32,295 nt of DNA from the NCBI GenBank assembly GCA_001469005.2, contig LNZD02000110.1:6861-39155 (forward strand), in the 5' to 3' direction. The stretch's first letter is position 1; every line of letters begins with the position of its first letter. Shown here piece by piece: positions 1 to 7,983 of this stretch. The notes under the pieces are model-generated. The model saw only the letters and a program-made list of their open reading frames with translations, was not told the DNA's origin and did not search any database. Source of the stretch: SAR324 cluster bacterium lautmerah10. Lineage in GTDB: Bacteria > SAR324 > NAC60-12. The translations under genes were made by a program, and so were the position numbers.

Positions 1-1233
1 TTAAAGGGCAATTCGATGAGTCTCAGCAGTTGGAGAGCCGCGGAGGCGGAGAGCATGGAATTGATGATCGCAGCCACCAATGACGATGCGACGAACATGC
101 TTTCAGCATTGATTGCGGACCGCTTCGGTATCGAACGAAAAATCGTCCGGGTTCGGTCCCTCGATTTTGAGCCTGGCAGTGTGTTGCCTCCGGAAGAATT
201 AAAAATCGACCTGATGGTTCATCCGGAAGAACTGCTTGCGCAGGAAATCTATCGTCTGGTTAAACGGGCTGCCTGCAATGACCTGATCGATATCGGAAAC
301 GGATGGATGCAGGTTTTGGCACTTAGGGTGGATGATCAATCTCCTTTGGTGTTCAAATCACCAAGAGAACTTTCGGCCATCCATGATCAGTACCATTTCC
401 GTGTCGTGGCATTGGCCCGAGGAATTTCCACCATCATCCCCCAGGCAGATGAGACGATTCGTCCGCAGGATCAGGTGTTCATCCTTGCAAGACGGGATGA
501 CATGGAACAACTGATGAAACAGATGCGTATCCGGGACCAGGGCATCAGCAGGATGATGATCCTTGGAGGCGGGCTTGTCGGAAGGCGGGTGGCTCAATTA
601 CTGGAAAAAGAAATCGAAATCACTTTGATAGAAAATAAACACGAACGCGCGGAGGAACTTGCGGTCAATTTAGAGAAAACCCAGGTCATCGAAGGGGACG
701 GGACTGATGCCAATGTGCTGGTGATGGCGGGTATGGACCGGATGGAAAGTTTTGTTGCAACTACTGGGGACAATGAAACGAATATCATCACCTGCTTGCT
801 CGCCAAACACTTGATGAACCGCGGTAACCGTGAAATTCAGGGAGCCCAAGGCAAAACCATAGCCCTTGTTGATAAGGAGGATCATCTGGTTCTCTCGTCA
901 ACCATCGGACTGGATGTAGTTCTGAATGCCAAGATATCGGCGGCTAATGAAATTCTGAAGTTCATCCGCAGAAGTGAGCTGCTTTCAGTCGCTCATCTTC
1001 ATGGTGTTGATGCAGAAGTGGTGGAGGTGGTTGCGTCACCTGGTTCCGAAATAACCAGGAAACCCTTGAAAAAACTTGCGTCCTATTTGAAAAAATATGA
1101 AATCATCATCGGTGGTATTCATCAGAACGGGACTTGGGAAATAGCAGTTGGTGCGAGTGAAGTCCAGCCTGGTGCAAGAGTCGTCCTGGTTTGTTCATCA
1201 CGAAATTTGCGAAACGTACATAAACTTTTTTAA
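1..1233 (+). CDS. trkA: Trk system K+ uptake regulator TrkA (5' end cut by window edge)
   Basis: Peripheral cytoplasmic subunit that gates the TrkH/TrkG potassium channel through NAD(H) binding. The frame is open from base 1 and the residues before the first ATG at 16 (LKGNSMSLSSW) align with the V-x-G-[DN]-[AS] region of the first TrkA Rossmann fold. The gene therefore starts upstream of the window and the ATG at 16 is internal. Order of domains, numbered from that ATG: end of the first RCK_N (AATNDDATNML near 19-29), first RCK_C (about 70-165), second RCK_N with the dinucleotide motif GGGLVG at 184-189 and GDGTDANVL downstream, then second RCK_C to the end. Full-length TrkA is about 450-460 residues, so roughly 50 are missing on the left. 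No trkH lies to the right. The family call is secure; the partner channel is not visible. Confidence 0.9.
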   Translation, partial: LKGNSMSLSSWRAAEAESMELMIAATNDDATNMLSALIADRFGIERKIVRVRSLDFEPGSVLPPEELKIDLMVHPEELLAQEIYRLVKRAACNDLIDIGNGWMQVLALRVDDQSPLVFKSPRELSAIHDQYHFRVVALARGISTIIPQADETIRPQDQVFILARRDDMEQLMKQMRIRDQGISRMMILGGGLVGRRVAQLLEKEIEITLIENKHERAEELAVNLEKTQVIEGDGTDANVLVMAGMDRMESFVATTGDNETNIITCLLAKHLMNRGNREIQGAQGKTIALVDKEDHLVLSSTIGLDVVLNAKISAANEILKFIRRSELLSVAHLHGVDAEVVEVVASPGSEITRKPLKKLASYLKKYEIIIGGIHQNGTWEIAVGASEVQPGARVVLVCSSRNLRNVHKLF

Positions 1234-1341
1234 AATAGTTCAAAAATTGAGTTTAACCCCGAATTGAACTTGGAGGTTTTTTTATCAAAACATTCTTCCA
1301 GTTCGATTGGATTAGCCGAAAATAGAAACGATGATTTTTTC

Positions 1342-1701
1342 ATGGATTACCCCTCATTTTTTTTAACCTCCAATTTTTTCAAATTTTTCATTTTCCTGGG
1401 ACTCATCCTGTTTGCCAGTGCATGTTCAGTCCCGACACGGGAATATTCATATCCTGATGTGAACACCCTTGAACAACAGCGATTGTGTCAACTGGTATCC
1501 TTTCGAAAAACAAATCAGTACCTCGTCGCGGATAGGAAGATCATGCCGATGAAAAAAGATGAAATCATGGCTCCGGTTCAAGATACTGAAAGTGATTTAC
1601 CAAAAGGGGTTTATTTTTGTGGAATCTTTCAGGCTCGTCATTATGACTGTTCACCTTACCAAACCAGCAGATTGGATGGTAAAAAATGCAGGTATCAATG
1701 A
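1342..1701 (+). CDS. Small predicted lipoprotein, function unknown
   Basis: A 119-residue protein starting at ATG 1342. A TTG at 1264 would extend the frame by 26 residues but would put the signal sequence in the middle of the protein, so the ATG is preferred even though its ribosome binding site is weak. Residues 12-27 form a hydrophobic signal segment ending in LILFASAC, so C28 is a plausible lipidated cysteine; the lipobox is slightly atypical because -3 is Ala. The mature part is about 90 residues, begins SVPTREYSYPD and has four further cysteines, which could form disulfides in the periplasm. I recognise no family. It sits between trkA and ftsA on the same strand with an AT-rich gap on each side. 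Confidence 0.6.
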   Translation: MDYPSFFLTSNFFKFFIFLGLILFASACSVPTREYSYPDVNTLEQQRLCQLVSFRKTNQYLVADRKIMPMKKDEIMAPVQDTESDLPKGVYFCGIFQARHYDCSPYQTSRLDGKKCRYQ

Positions 1702-1828
1702 TGAGTCATGACCATTTCAATGTTCTGGGTTTCAACAAAAATTTTATTTTAATCATATCTTGAAAATGCTTTTTTTCGTCAAATCACTCATAAAATTCGG
1801 TTTTTTTGAAAAAATAATGAATTTGGGG

Positions 1829-1857
1829 TTGACAAATTTTGTCACAACAAGTAATGA
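1829..1857 (+). promoter_or_regulatory. Possible promoter with overlapping palindrome upstream of ftsA
   Basis: TTGACA (1829-1834) matches a sigma-70 -35 box exactly. It overlaps a perfect interrupted palindrome TGACAAA-T-TTTGTCA at 1830-1844. A 17-bp spacer leads to TAATGA (1852-1857), which is a poor -10 box. The arrangement suggests a repressor site placed on a promoter, but the weak -10 keeps confidence low. Confidence 0.35.
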
Positions 1858-1874
1858 TTACATTTAAATTTAAA

Positions 1875-1903
1875 TTCGGTATAAAAATGCACGTTGTACC
1901 GAA
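1875..1903. repeat. Inverted repeat TTCGGTA / TACCGAA in the ftsA leader
   Basis: Perfect 7-bp arms at 1875-1881 and 1897-1903 with a 15-nt loop that contains a TATAAAAA run. It could be a protein-binding site or an mRNA stem. There is no U-tract after it, so it is not an intrinsic terminator. Confidence 0.45.
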
Positions 1904-2008
1904 ATGAGTTTTACATGGATGTAGGACAAAAAAACCTTCCGAATTAGTAACTTCACCATCAAATAATTCCCTATCGGGATGGGGATAACACCCCAGTGAG
2001 GAGCATGG

Positions 2009-3250
2009 ATGCCGTCACGCACTAAACACAATCACCTGACCGTTGGACTCGATATTGGGACAACCAAGATCTGTGCGATCGCGGTTGAAAGTGACAGCAA
2101 GGAAACTCTAAATGTTGTAGGAGTTGGCACGGCGAAATCCGAAGGACTCCGTAAGGGGGTTGTTGTCAATATCGAAAAAACGGTGAAGTCGATCAAAAAA
2201 GCTGTTGAAGAATGCGAACTGATGTGCGGTGAGCAAATCAACAGTGTCTACGCGGGCATCGCCGGTCACCACATAAAAGGGCAAAACAGCCGGGGCATGG
2301 TCACGGTGTATCACAACCGCACCGTTACTGAAGAAGATATCCGAAGAGTGATCGATGCTGCTCAGGTCCTGATTCCAAACGATCGTGAAGTTCTCCACAT
2401 TCTACCTTCAGAATTCATTGTCGATGATCAGGATGGAGTTCAAAACCCCTTGGGAATGGCAGCTGCCAGGCTTGAGGTGAATGTCCATATTGTGACAGGA
2501 TCTGTTACATCCGCGCAAAATATCATCAAATGTTGCAACCAGGCCGGACTGGACGTCGAAGATATTGTTTTGGAACCATTAGCTTCGAGCCAGGCCGTGT
2601 TGAGCCCGGATGAGCAGGAAGTCGGGGTGGTACTGGTGGATATTGGTGGAGGTACTACAGACATTACCATTTATTCAGAAGGGAGCATTGTCCACACTGC
2701 GGTCCTTGCATTAGGAGGGAATCACCTGACCCACGACATCGCTATCGGGCTTGGAACCCCTCTCCAGGAGGCTGAGGAAATCAAACACAGTGACGGTATC
2801 GCTCTTTCGGACATGACGGACGAGAACGAAATGATCGCAGTCCCCAGCGTAGGTGGGAGGAACAACCGCCAAATGAAAAAACTGGTCCTTGCTGGAATCA
2901 TTGAAGACCGTTTCCGTGAAATTTTTGAACTGATTGGCCGTGAAATTGAAAAAACTCATTACCATAAATTGATGGCATCCGGGGTGGTCATTACCGGAGG
3001 CTCCTGTATCATGCCCGGGGTGGATCAATTGGCCCATCAAGTCCTGAATATGCCGGTCAGGGTTGGATTCCCCGAGCATATATCAGGGCTGAAAGAGCTG
3101 ATCTATTCTCCAAAATATGCAACTAGTGTCGGATTGGTCCGTTACGGAATCACGAGCAATCAGGGAAAACTGAATTTTGTCGGAGATGAAACCAACCTTT
3201 TTCACAAGGTTTCCAGAAGAATGAAAGACTGGATGCAGGATTTTTTTTAG
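2009..3250 (+). CDS. ftsA: Cell division protein FtsA
   Basis: Actin-like ATPase that tethers FtsZ filaments to the inner face of the cytoplasmic membrane and recruits later divisome proteins. At 413 residues it has the normal family length. Visible motifs are phosphate-1 VGLDIGTTK (about 12-20), the 1C domain from about 85 to 165, phosphate-2 VLVDIGGGTTDITIY (about 208-222) and the adenosine motif VVITGGSCIMPG (about 327-338). The C-terminal segment NLFHKVSRRMKDWMQDFF is the expected amphipathic membrane-targeting helix. The start is set by GAGGAG at 1998-2003, five bases before ATG 2009; another ATG at 2005 is in a different frame. ftsZ follows after about 120 bases on the same strand, the standard arrangement. 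The leader holds palindromes that may regulate the pair. Confidence 0.97.
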   Translation: MPSRTKHNHLTVGLDIGTTKICAIAVESDSKETLNVVGVGTAKSEGLRKGVVVNIEKTVKSIKKAVEECELMCGEQINSVYAGIAGHHIKGQNSRGMVTVYHNRTVTEEDIRRVIDAAQVLIPNDREVLHILPSEFIVDDQDGVQNPLGMAAARLEVNVHIVTGSVTSAQNIIKCCNQAGLDVEDIVLEPLASSQAVLSPDEQEVGVVLVDIGGGTTDITIYSEGSIVHTAVLALGGNHLTHDIAIGLGTPLQEAEEIKHSDGIALSDMTDENEMIAVPSVGGRNNRQMKKLVLAGIIEDRFREIFELIGREIEKTHYHKLMASGVVITGGSCIMPGVDQLAHQVLNMPVRVGFPEHISGLKELIYSPKYATSVGLVRYGITSNQGKLNFVGDETNLFHKVSRRMKDWMQDFF

Positions 3251-3370
3251 CGTTTAAATTGGGAATTGTTTTAAGAAATTTCGAATTGAATCTGATCAAA
3301 GACAACCATGTTACAAGCACCGCAGCAAATGGACGCGGATAATTCCAATCTATCTGAAGGAGAAGGCAGG

Positions 3371-4996
3371 ATGCTGAATTTCTCAAACATTCAAACAGTG
3401 AGCGATGATACTCCGAACATAAAAGTGATTGGAGTTGGAGGAGGTGGTGGAAATGCAATCAATCGGATGATTGAATTGGACGTAAAGGGGGTTGAGTTCA
3501 TAAGCGCCAATACCGACCTTCAAGATCTGCGTAAATCGAATGCCAGCATCAAGCTCCAACTGGGAGCTGAATCGACCCGTGGACTGGGTGCCGGTGCGAA
3601 ACCGGAAATCGGTCAGACCGCTGCAATGGAAAGCATTGATCAGGTACGGGACACCATCCAGGGTGCTGACATGGTATTCATAACTGCCGGAATGGGTGGA
3701 GGTACTGGAACAGGCGGTGCCCCGGTGATAGCCAAGGCCGCAAGGGAAGCACAAGCATTGACTGTGGGTGTGGTCACAATGCCCTTTGGTTTCGAGGCAA
3801 AACGTCGACGAAAGGCGGCAGAAGAAGGAATCGAGGAACTGCGAAAAAATGTTGACACTCTGATCGTGATTCCCAATGACAATCTTCTTGGGGTAATCGA
3901 TAAACGAACACCGATGATAGAAGCCTTTGGTTTTGCAGATGATGTCTTGCGTCAGGGGATCCAGGGGATATCCGACCTCATTACCCGAGATGGGATGGTC
4001 AATCTTGATTTTGCTGATGTCCGAACGGTGATGGAAGATCAGGGTAAGGCAGTAATGGGCACCGGTATTGCCTCAGGAGAAAACCGCGCAAGGACAGCAG
4101 CGGAACATGCGATTCATAGTCCTCTATTAAGTGACAGTAAAATTGATGGTGCCCGTGGAATCCTGATCAACGTAGTAGGCAGCGAATCAATGAGCCTTCA
4201 CGAGGTCACGGAAGCATCCAACTATATCCAGGAACAGGGTCATGAAGATGCCATTATCATCTGGGGAGCATCCATCAATCCGGAACTCCAGGATCAAATT
4301 ATGATTACCGTGATTGCCACTGGATTTGAGGAACGTGAAGAAGAGCCTTCACAAACTGCAGCCCATAGTCAGGGTAAAGTATTCTCTTTTGCTGAGCAGA
4401 AAGCTCCGGAAACAAATGAAACTTCTGAAGAAACTGCTAAAGAGTTGACGGCAGCACAAGCATCCACAAATGCTCCGGCATACCTATCATTAGCTGAAGC
4501 TTCAGCCGCGAGTATTTCTACAGAGCGTTGGGATCATTTTCCTGAAGCCAAATCAGAATCTACAGATATTTCTGAAACCATGGAATTTCGAGATGATCCT
4601 CCTTCAGTTTCGGAAGAGGTGCCGGAATTCCGAACTTCCAACTCTGATGCCGATCCGGGATGGACTTATTCGGATTCAACCGGATCCTCGGAAAACCATC
4701 CTGAGGTTGAAGAAGCGGAATTAAATGCATCTCCTGAAACTGAGTCAAAGGAGGAGTTTCAATCAGATTCCTGGAAGCCAGCCTTTATGCCGATTTCCGC
4801 AACGGAAGAGAAACCGGTTGAAGAATCGAGGGAAGAGTCATTAGAAGGGCTCTCGGTTCACACCAACCCGAATTATTCTTCTGAATCGGTTCCGGAGGAA
4901 GGTCCATTTTTCCCGGATTGGGCGGATAAAAGAAACGATCCTGAATTCAAACACAATCTCGACATCCCTGCATTCATCAGGCGCCGAGGGGCATAG
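3371..4996 (+). CDS. ftsZ: Cell division protein FtsZ with a long acidic linker
   Basis: Tubulin-like GTPase that polymerises into the Z-ring at midcell. I prefer ATG 3371 to the upstream in-frame ATG 3308: GGAG at 3359-3362 is eight bases before it, and the resulting N-terminus (17 residues before [12 protein letters not shown]) is typical, while 3308 has no ribosome binding site. Motifs: nucleotide-binding loop GVGGGGGNA (21-29), tubulin signature GGGTGTG (109-115), and the T7 synergy loop NLDFADV near 210-216 that completes the GTPase site of the next subunit. The globular part ends near residue 330. About 200 residues of Glu/Ser-rich, low-hydrophobicity linker follow, then the conserved C-terminal peptide [12 protein letters not shown] (530-541), which binds FtsA. 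Total 541 residues against a usual 380-400; the excess is all linker. Confidence 0.97.
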   Translation: MLNFSNIQTVSDDTPNIKVIGVGGGGGNAINRMIELDVKGVEFISANTDLQDLRKSNASIKLQLGAESTRGLGAGAKPEIGQTAAMESIDQVRDTIQGADMVFITAGMGGGTGTGGAPVIAKAAREAQALTVGVVTMPFGFEAKRRRKAAEEGIEELRKNVDTLIVIPNDNLLGVIDKRTPMIEAFGFADDVLRQGIQGISDLITRDGMVNLDFADVRTVMEDQGKAVMGTGIASGENRARTAAEHAIHSPLLSDSKIDGARGILINVVGSESMSLHEVTEASNYIQEQGHEDAIIIWGASINPELQDQIMITVIATGFEEREEEPSQTAAHSQGKVFSFAEQKAPETNETSEETAKELTAAQASTNAPAYLSLAEASAASISTERWDHFPEAKSESTDISETMEFRDDPPSVSEEVPEFRTSNSDADPGWTYSDSTGSSENHPEVEEAELNASPETESKEEFQSDSWKPAFMPISATEEKPVEESREESLEGLSVHTNPNYSSESVPEEGPFFPDWADKRNDPEFKHNLDIPAFIRRRGA

Positions 4997-5368
4997 AAGA
5001 GGACTTTTCTGTAAAAAATTTTAAAAAAGGGGCTGGACAATTTTTTTTTATGCCGTCCTTTGATGATATAAGAATTCCCATCCTGCCAAAATCAGTCTAG
5101 AAAACAGCTTCGCCCAAAAAAATCTTCAGATAATTTCAGTAAGATTTTAATCTTATCCAAGTTGCTGAACAAAAATCTTGAGCTTTCTTCATCTTTAACA
5201 GAAGCTCATTTTGAATTGAAACATCTTGTTTCAATGACTCCGTTTTTCTGAATAGTGGTAACGAGTTCGTCTTAGATCCTTCAATCCTTTCGAGTCACAC
5301 TGAATACCGGATTGATAAAAAGGAAACGGAAAACTATTTGATATACAACTGCAGTTAGTGACAAAAGT
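4997..5368. other. Non-coding spacer after ftsZ
   Basis: I see no coding frame longer than a few tens of codons. The stretch contains T- and A-runs just after the ftsZ stop without a GC stem, so no clear terminator. It holds a GAGCTT/AAGCTC inverted repeat (5180-5185 with 5202-5207), the perfect 9-bp inverted repeat listed separately, and AACTGCAGTT (5347-5356), a 10-bp palindrome 12 bases before the next start codon. Confidence 0.5.
5215..5235. repeat. Perfect 9-bp inverted repeat with 3-nt loop
   Basis: ATTGAAACA (5215-5223), TCT, TGTTTCAAT (5227-5235). The arms are exact and the loop is short, so it can form a stable hairpin or a dyad operator. The following bases GACTCCG are not a U-tract, which argues against an intrinsic terminator. 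It lies 134 bases before the FHA membrane-protein gene. Confidence 0.5.
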
Positions 5369-6220
5369 ATGAAATCAAGCCGACTGGCATTTTCTATAGC
5401 CCTGGGTCTTACCACTGGGCTTTTGATTTGGTCTCTTCTTCAGTTGTTGAGATTTTTTGCAGAGGGCAATCCTCTGCCCGGAATGGATTCTTTCATCTAT
5501 GAAGGAGCATTGATCGGTTTAGTTCTCGGAGGAGTTCTCCCAGTTCGTCACGCACTATGGAACCATCATGCTCCATCACTGATCCTTTCCCCTTTAGCCC
5601 TTGGAGCGGTTTTGGGAATTGTAGCCGGATTGTTGTGTTTTGGTTTGGGGCAAAGTTTACTTGGCTTTCAGTTCTCTCCTGAATGGGTGCGATTGTTCAG
5701 TTTCGCGTTCCTGGGAATTTGTCTGGGTGGCATTATTTTATATGTTCACCCTTCTTCCGATTGGCCGATAACCAGGATTCTTTTATGTGGGATCGGGGGT
5801 TTGGTCATTGGAGTAGTTATCGAATTATCCGTAATGTACCAGTTGATGATACCTTGGCAATTGAGTGGGTTGCTGTTGGGAGGAGCTATTTGGTTCCTAT
5901 TGTTGGGTATTTTGGAAAATTATTATGTCGATTCATACCTGCGAATTTTAACTGGCAGGCAAGAGGGACATGTCTATCTTCTTGACCAACAAAGGCATTC
6001 CATCGGTTACGGGAAGACCAACGATCTTATTCTTACAGGTCATTCTGAAGTGTGTAAAGTCCATGCAAAGGTTTTTAAACAGGATGGGCAATTGCACCTT
6101 GAAAATGAAGATCCGGATGGGAATCTTTCTGTCAATTACAGATTCGTCAGTCAACAGTCCGTAAAAAAAGGCGATATCATCAAACTGGGTTCAGCATTAC
6201 TGCAGTACCATGAAGTTTGA
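5369..6220 (+). CDS. Six-helix membrane protein with C-terminal FHA domain
   Basis: A 283-residue inner-membrane protein. About six hydrophobic helices occupy residues 6-190 (for example LAFSIALGLTTGLLIWSLL, ALGAVLGIVAGLLCFGLG, LSGLLLGGAIWFLLLGIL), rich in Gly and Ala. A C-terminal forkhead-associated domain follows (about 195-283): YLLDQQRHSIGYGKTNDLIL, then VCKVHAKVF, and a closing GDIIKLGSALLQY strand. FHA domains bind phosphothreonine peptides. Here the usual G-R pair after the first strands is G-Y and the S-R-x-H pair is K-V-H, so phosphate binding may be altered. The stop overlaps the start of the next gene (TGATG at 6218-6222), so the two are probably co-translated. The start at ATG 5369 has no strong ribosome binding site. 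No Ser/Thr kinase is present in the window. Function unknown. Confidence 0.75.
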   Translation: MKSSRLAFSIALGLTTGLLIWSLLQLLRFFAEGNPLPGMDSFIYEGALIGLVLGGVLPVRHALWNHHAPSLILSPLALGAVLGIVAGLLCFGLGQSLLGFQFSPEWVRLFSFAFLGICLGGIILYVHPSSDWPITRILLCGIGGLVIGVVIELSVMYQLMIPWQLSGLLLGGAIWFLLLGILENYYVDSYLRILTGRQEGHVYLLDQQRHSIGYGKTNDLILTGHSEVCKVHAKVFKQDGQLHLENEDPDGNLSVNYRFVSQQSVKKGDIIKLGSALLQYHEV

Positions 6221-7941
6221 TGTCTTTTTTAAAAAATTGGTTGCTGGGTTTGATCCTGGCAATACCACTGCTTTGCAGTGCATGGATTGTTGAAACCCTT
6301 CAAGCTAAGGGTCGCCTCAGTGCCATCAATATCGATTCGGGCCGTTGGGCAGGAGAACACCAACTCTTTCTCAAGTTAGGTCGTAATCCTGCTGGAGACA
6401 AAGACTATTTCAGCAGTGATGATCTAGTTTTATCGATTAATGGTGAGCCTGAGCATGAGTTCCGGCTTGTTCCGATTGGCCCCCAGAACCCCCTTCAGAT
6501 CAGGATTCTCCTTCCATTTGGGAATTCTTCTGAGTTCCTAAGTTCTGAGATTCTAGAGTCCATTTCCAACAGTTTTTTTCAAAAAACTTCCTTCATCGAT
6601 TTAGACTTCTGGAAAAGCGAGGAAGAGATAATCAAATTTTCGGAATTAGAATCTCTTCCCAAAACTTCTTTTTCTTCAGAGACCATCCAAGATTCAGACT
6701 TATCCCAAAGGTTGGTTGAAGCCATTCGGGATTTTGAAACAGGGAAGGATCTGAAAGTAATGGTGATGTTCCTCCCTTCATTAAAAGCAGGAGAGGAACA
6801 AGAGAACTTATTTTCTACTCAGCAGATGGATCAGTTAAGGAGAAAACAAATCCTTCCCTGGTTCATCACTTCTTCAGTTCCTCCGGAAACAATAACCCGT
6901 GAGCTTGAAAGCCTTGGGGGTGGGGTTATTCAACTGGTCCCCGGAGAAGTCAACGAATCGATTGAAACCCTCCGAAACGAACTGCTAAGTCATTATGTGC
7001 TAACTCATCAACCTGGTTGGATTGGGAACGTGCCCTATCTGCTGGAATTGAAATTTCGAAATGAACAGAAACCTGTCATCAGGCAGGTAATTGATTCAGG
7101 TAAAATCATGCAACAATTATCAGAACCTTATCCGTTATACATTATTCTTCCCATATTCATTCTGTCGCTATTACTTCTTGTTCTGCTTTGGTGGTTAAGA
7201 CGTCCACGTCTCTCGACAACAGGAAGAACAGGGTTTGTGATTCTCAACCCTGAAGAAAACTTCCGTTTTCTCGAAATGCCCGAAGGAGTCAAAAACCTTG
7301 AATTTCTCAACAACCTCCAAACCAATCGCGAATTGCGTCTTTCTTCAAATTTAAATCGGGTCAATCTCATCAAACAACAAAAAACTTTTTTGATTGAAGA
7401 CAAAAATTACAAGAATGCTTTATTGATCAATCGTAGACGTTCCCACCGAACTTTGCTTTGCAACAATGATGTTTTGGATGTAGGTGAATTGGTCCTGCTT
7501 TACAAAAATCCTGAAGCACCTCCTCAACAAAACCGAAAGGCTCCTGTTCGGGATAAAGTCACTCCTGTACCAGGAGATAAGCCTAAAGGCCCCCTCCGAC
7601 GCGATACTCCTGTATTGAATTTCAATGGTTCAAGGCAAGAATTCCCCCTGGTGCGAAACATCACCACCATAGGCTCCTCCTCTGTAAATGACATGGTTTT
7701 GAACAGTGAAGAAGTTGCTCCGAAACATGCAAGAATCAGCAGAATCGGAGGACGATGGCAACTTCAAAACCTAAGTATGCAGGAATTTACCATGCTTAAC
7801 GGAAGAAGGATTGAACAGCGGTTTCTGAGGGATGGTGATGAAATCACGATAGGAGATGCTGTCTGCCGGTTTAAACTCGTCCGGACTCAACCTGCTTCAA
7901 AAACACAGAAAAAAAAGGAACCTGTTACCAAGGCAGGTTGA
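6220..7941 (+). CDS. Membrane-anchored protein with extracytoplasmic VWA-like region and C-terminal FHA domain
   Basis: A 573-residue protein starting at ATG 6220, inside the stop codon of the preceding FHA gene. Residues 5-23 form an N-terminal signal/anchor helix. Residues about 30-295 would be extracytoplasmic; the strand order and the phrase LLSHYVLTHQPGW recall von Willebrand A-type domains, but the DxSGS metal-site motif is not visible (LLPFGNSSEF in its place), so this is only an inference. A strong membrane helix ILPIFILSLLLLVLLWWL (about 306-323) is followed by basic residues RRPR, which places the rest in the cytoplasm. That part contains a degenerate FHA-like module (about 335-435), a Pro/Lys-rich linker, and a better FHA domain (about 465-555) with TTIGSSSVNDMVL, VAPKHARIS and LRDGDEITIGD. 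Partner of the gene before it. Function unknown. Confidence 0.72.
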   Translation: MSFLKNWLLGLILAIPLLCSAWIVETLQAKGRLSAINIDSGRWAGEHQLFLKLGRNPAGDKDYFSSDDLVLSINGEPEHEFRLVPIGPQNPLQIRILLPFGNSSEFLSSEILESISNSFFQKTSFIDLDFWKSEEEIIKFSELESLPKTSFSSETIQDSDLSQRLVEAIRDFETGKDLKVMVMFLPSLKAGEEQENLFSTQQMDQLRRKQILPWFITSSVPPETITRELESLGGGVIQLVPGEVNESIETLRNELLSHYVLTHQPGWIGNVPYLLELKFRNEQKPVIRQVIDSGKIMQQLSEPYPLYIILPIFILSLLLLVLLWWLRRPRLSTTGRTGFVILNPEENFRFLEMPEGVKNLEFLNNLQTNRELRLSSNLNRVNLIKQQKTFLIEDKNYKNALLINRRRSHRTLLCNNDVLDVGELVLLYKNPEAPPQQNRKAPVRDKVTPVPGDKPKGPLRRDTPVLNFNGSRQEFPLVRNITTIGSSSVNDMVLNSEEVAPKHARISRIGGRWQLQNLSMQEFTMLNGRRIEQRFLRDGDEITIGDAVCRFKLVRTQPASKTQKKKEPVTKAG

Positions 7942-7983
7942 AGCGATTGAGGGAGGAAATTGGATTGTTCTTTCGTAAATCTA

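Larger units (their letters stand above)
1702..2008. other. AT-rich leader region between the lipoprotein gene and ftsA
   Basis: No convincing coding frame. The stretch is strongly AT-rich and holds several symmetric elements listed separately: a TTGACA overlapping a 15-bp palindrome and a TTCGGTA/TACCGAA inverted repeat. The string AAATTCGGT occurs twice in direct orientation (1793-1801 and 1872-1880), and CCGAATT, its core inverted, occurs near 1938. A short hairpin TGGGG-ATAACA-CCCCA (1980-1995) lies immediately before the ftsA ribosome binding site. Confidence 0.5.

Noticed and set aside
3308..3370. Upstream in-frame ATG extending FtsZ by 21 residues
   Set aside because: No ribosome binding site, and the N-terminus from ATG 3371 already matches the family; the extension is likely untranslated leader.
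4997..5060. Possible terminator directly after ftsZ
   Set aside because: There are A- and T-runs but no GC stem before them, so intrinsic termination is not supported.
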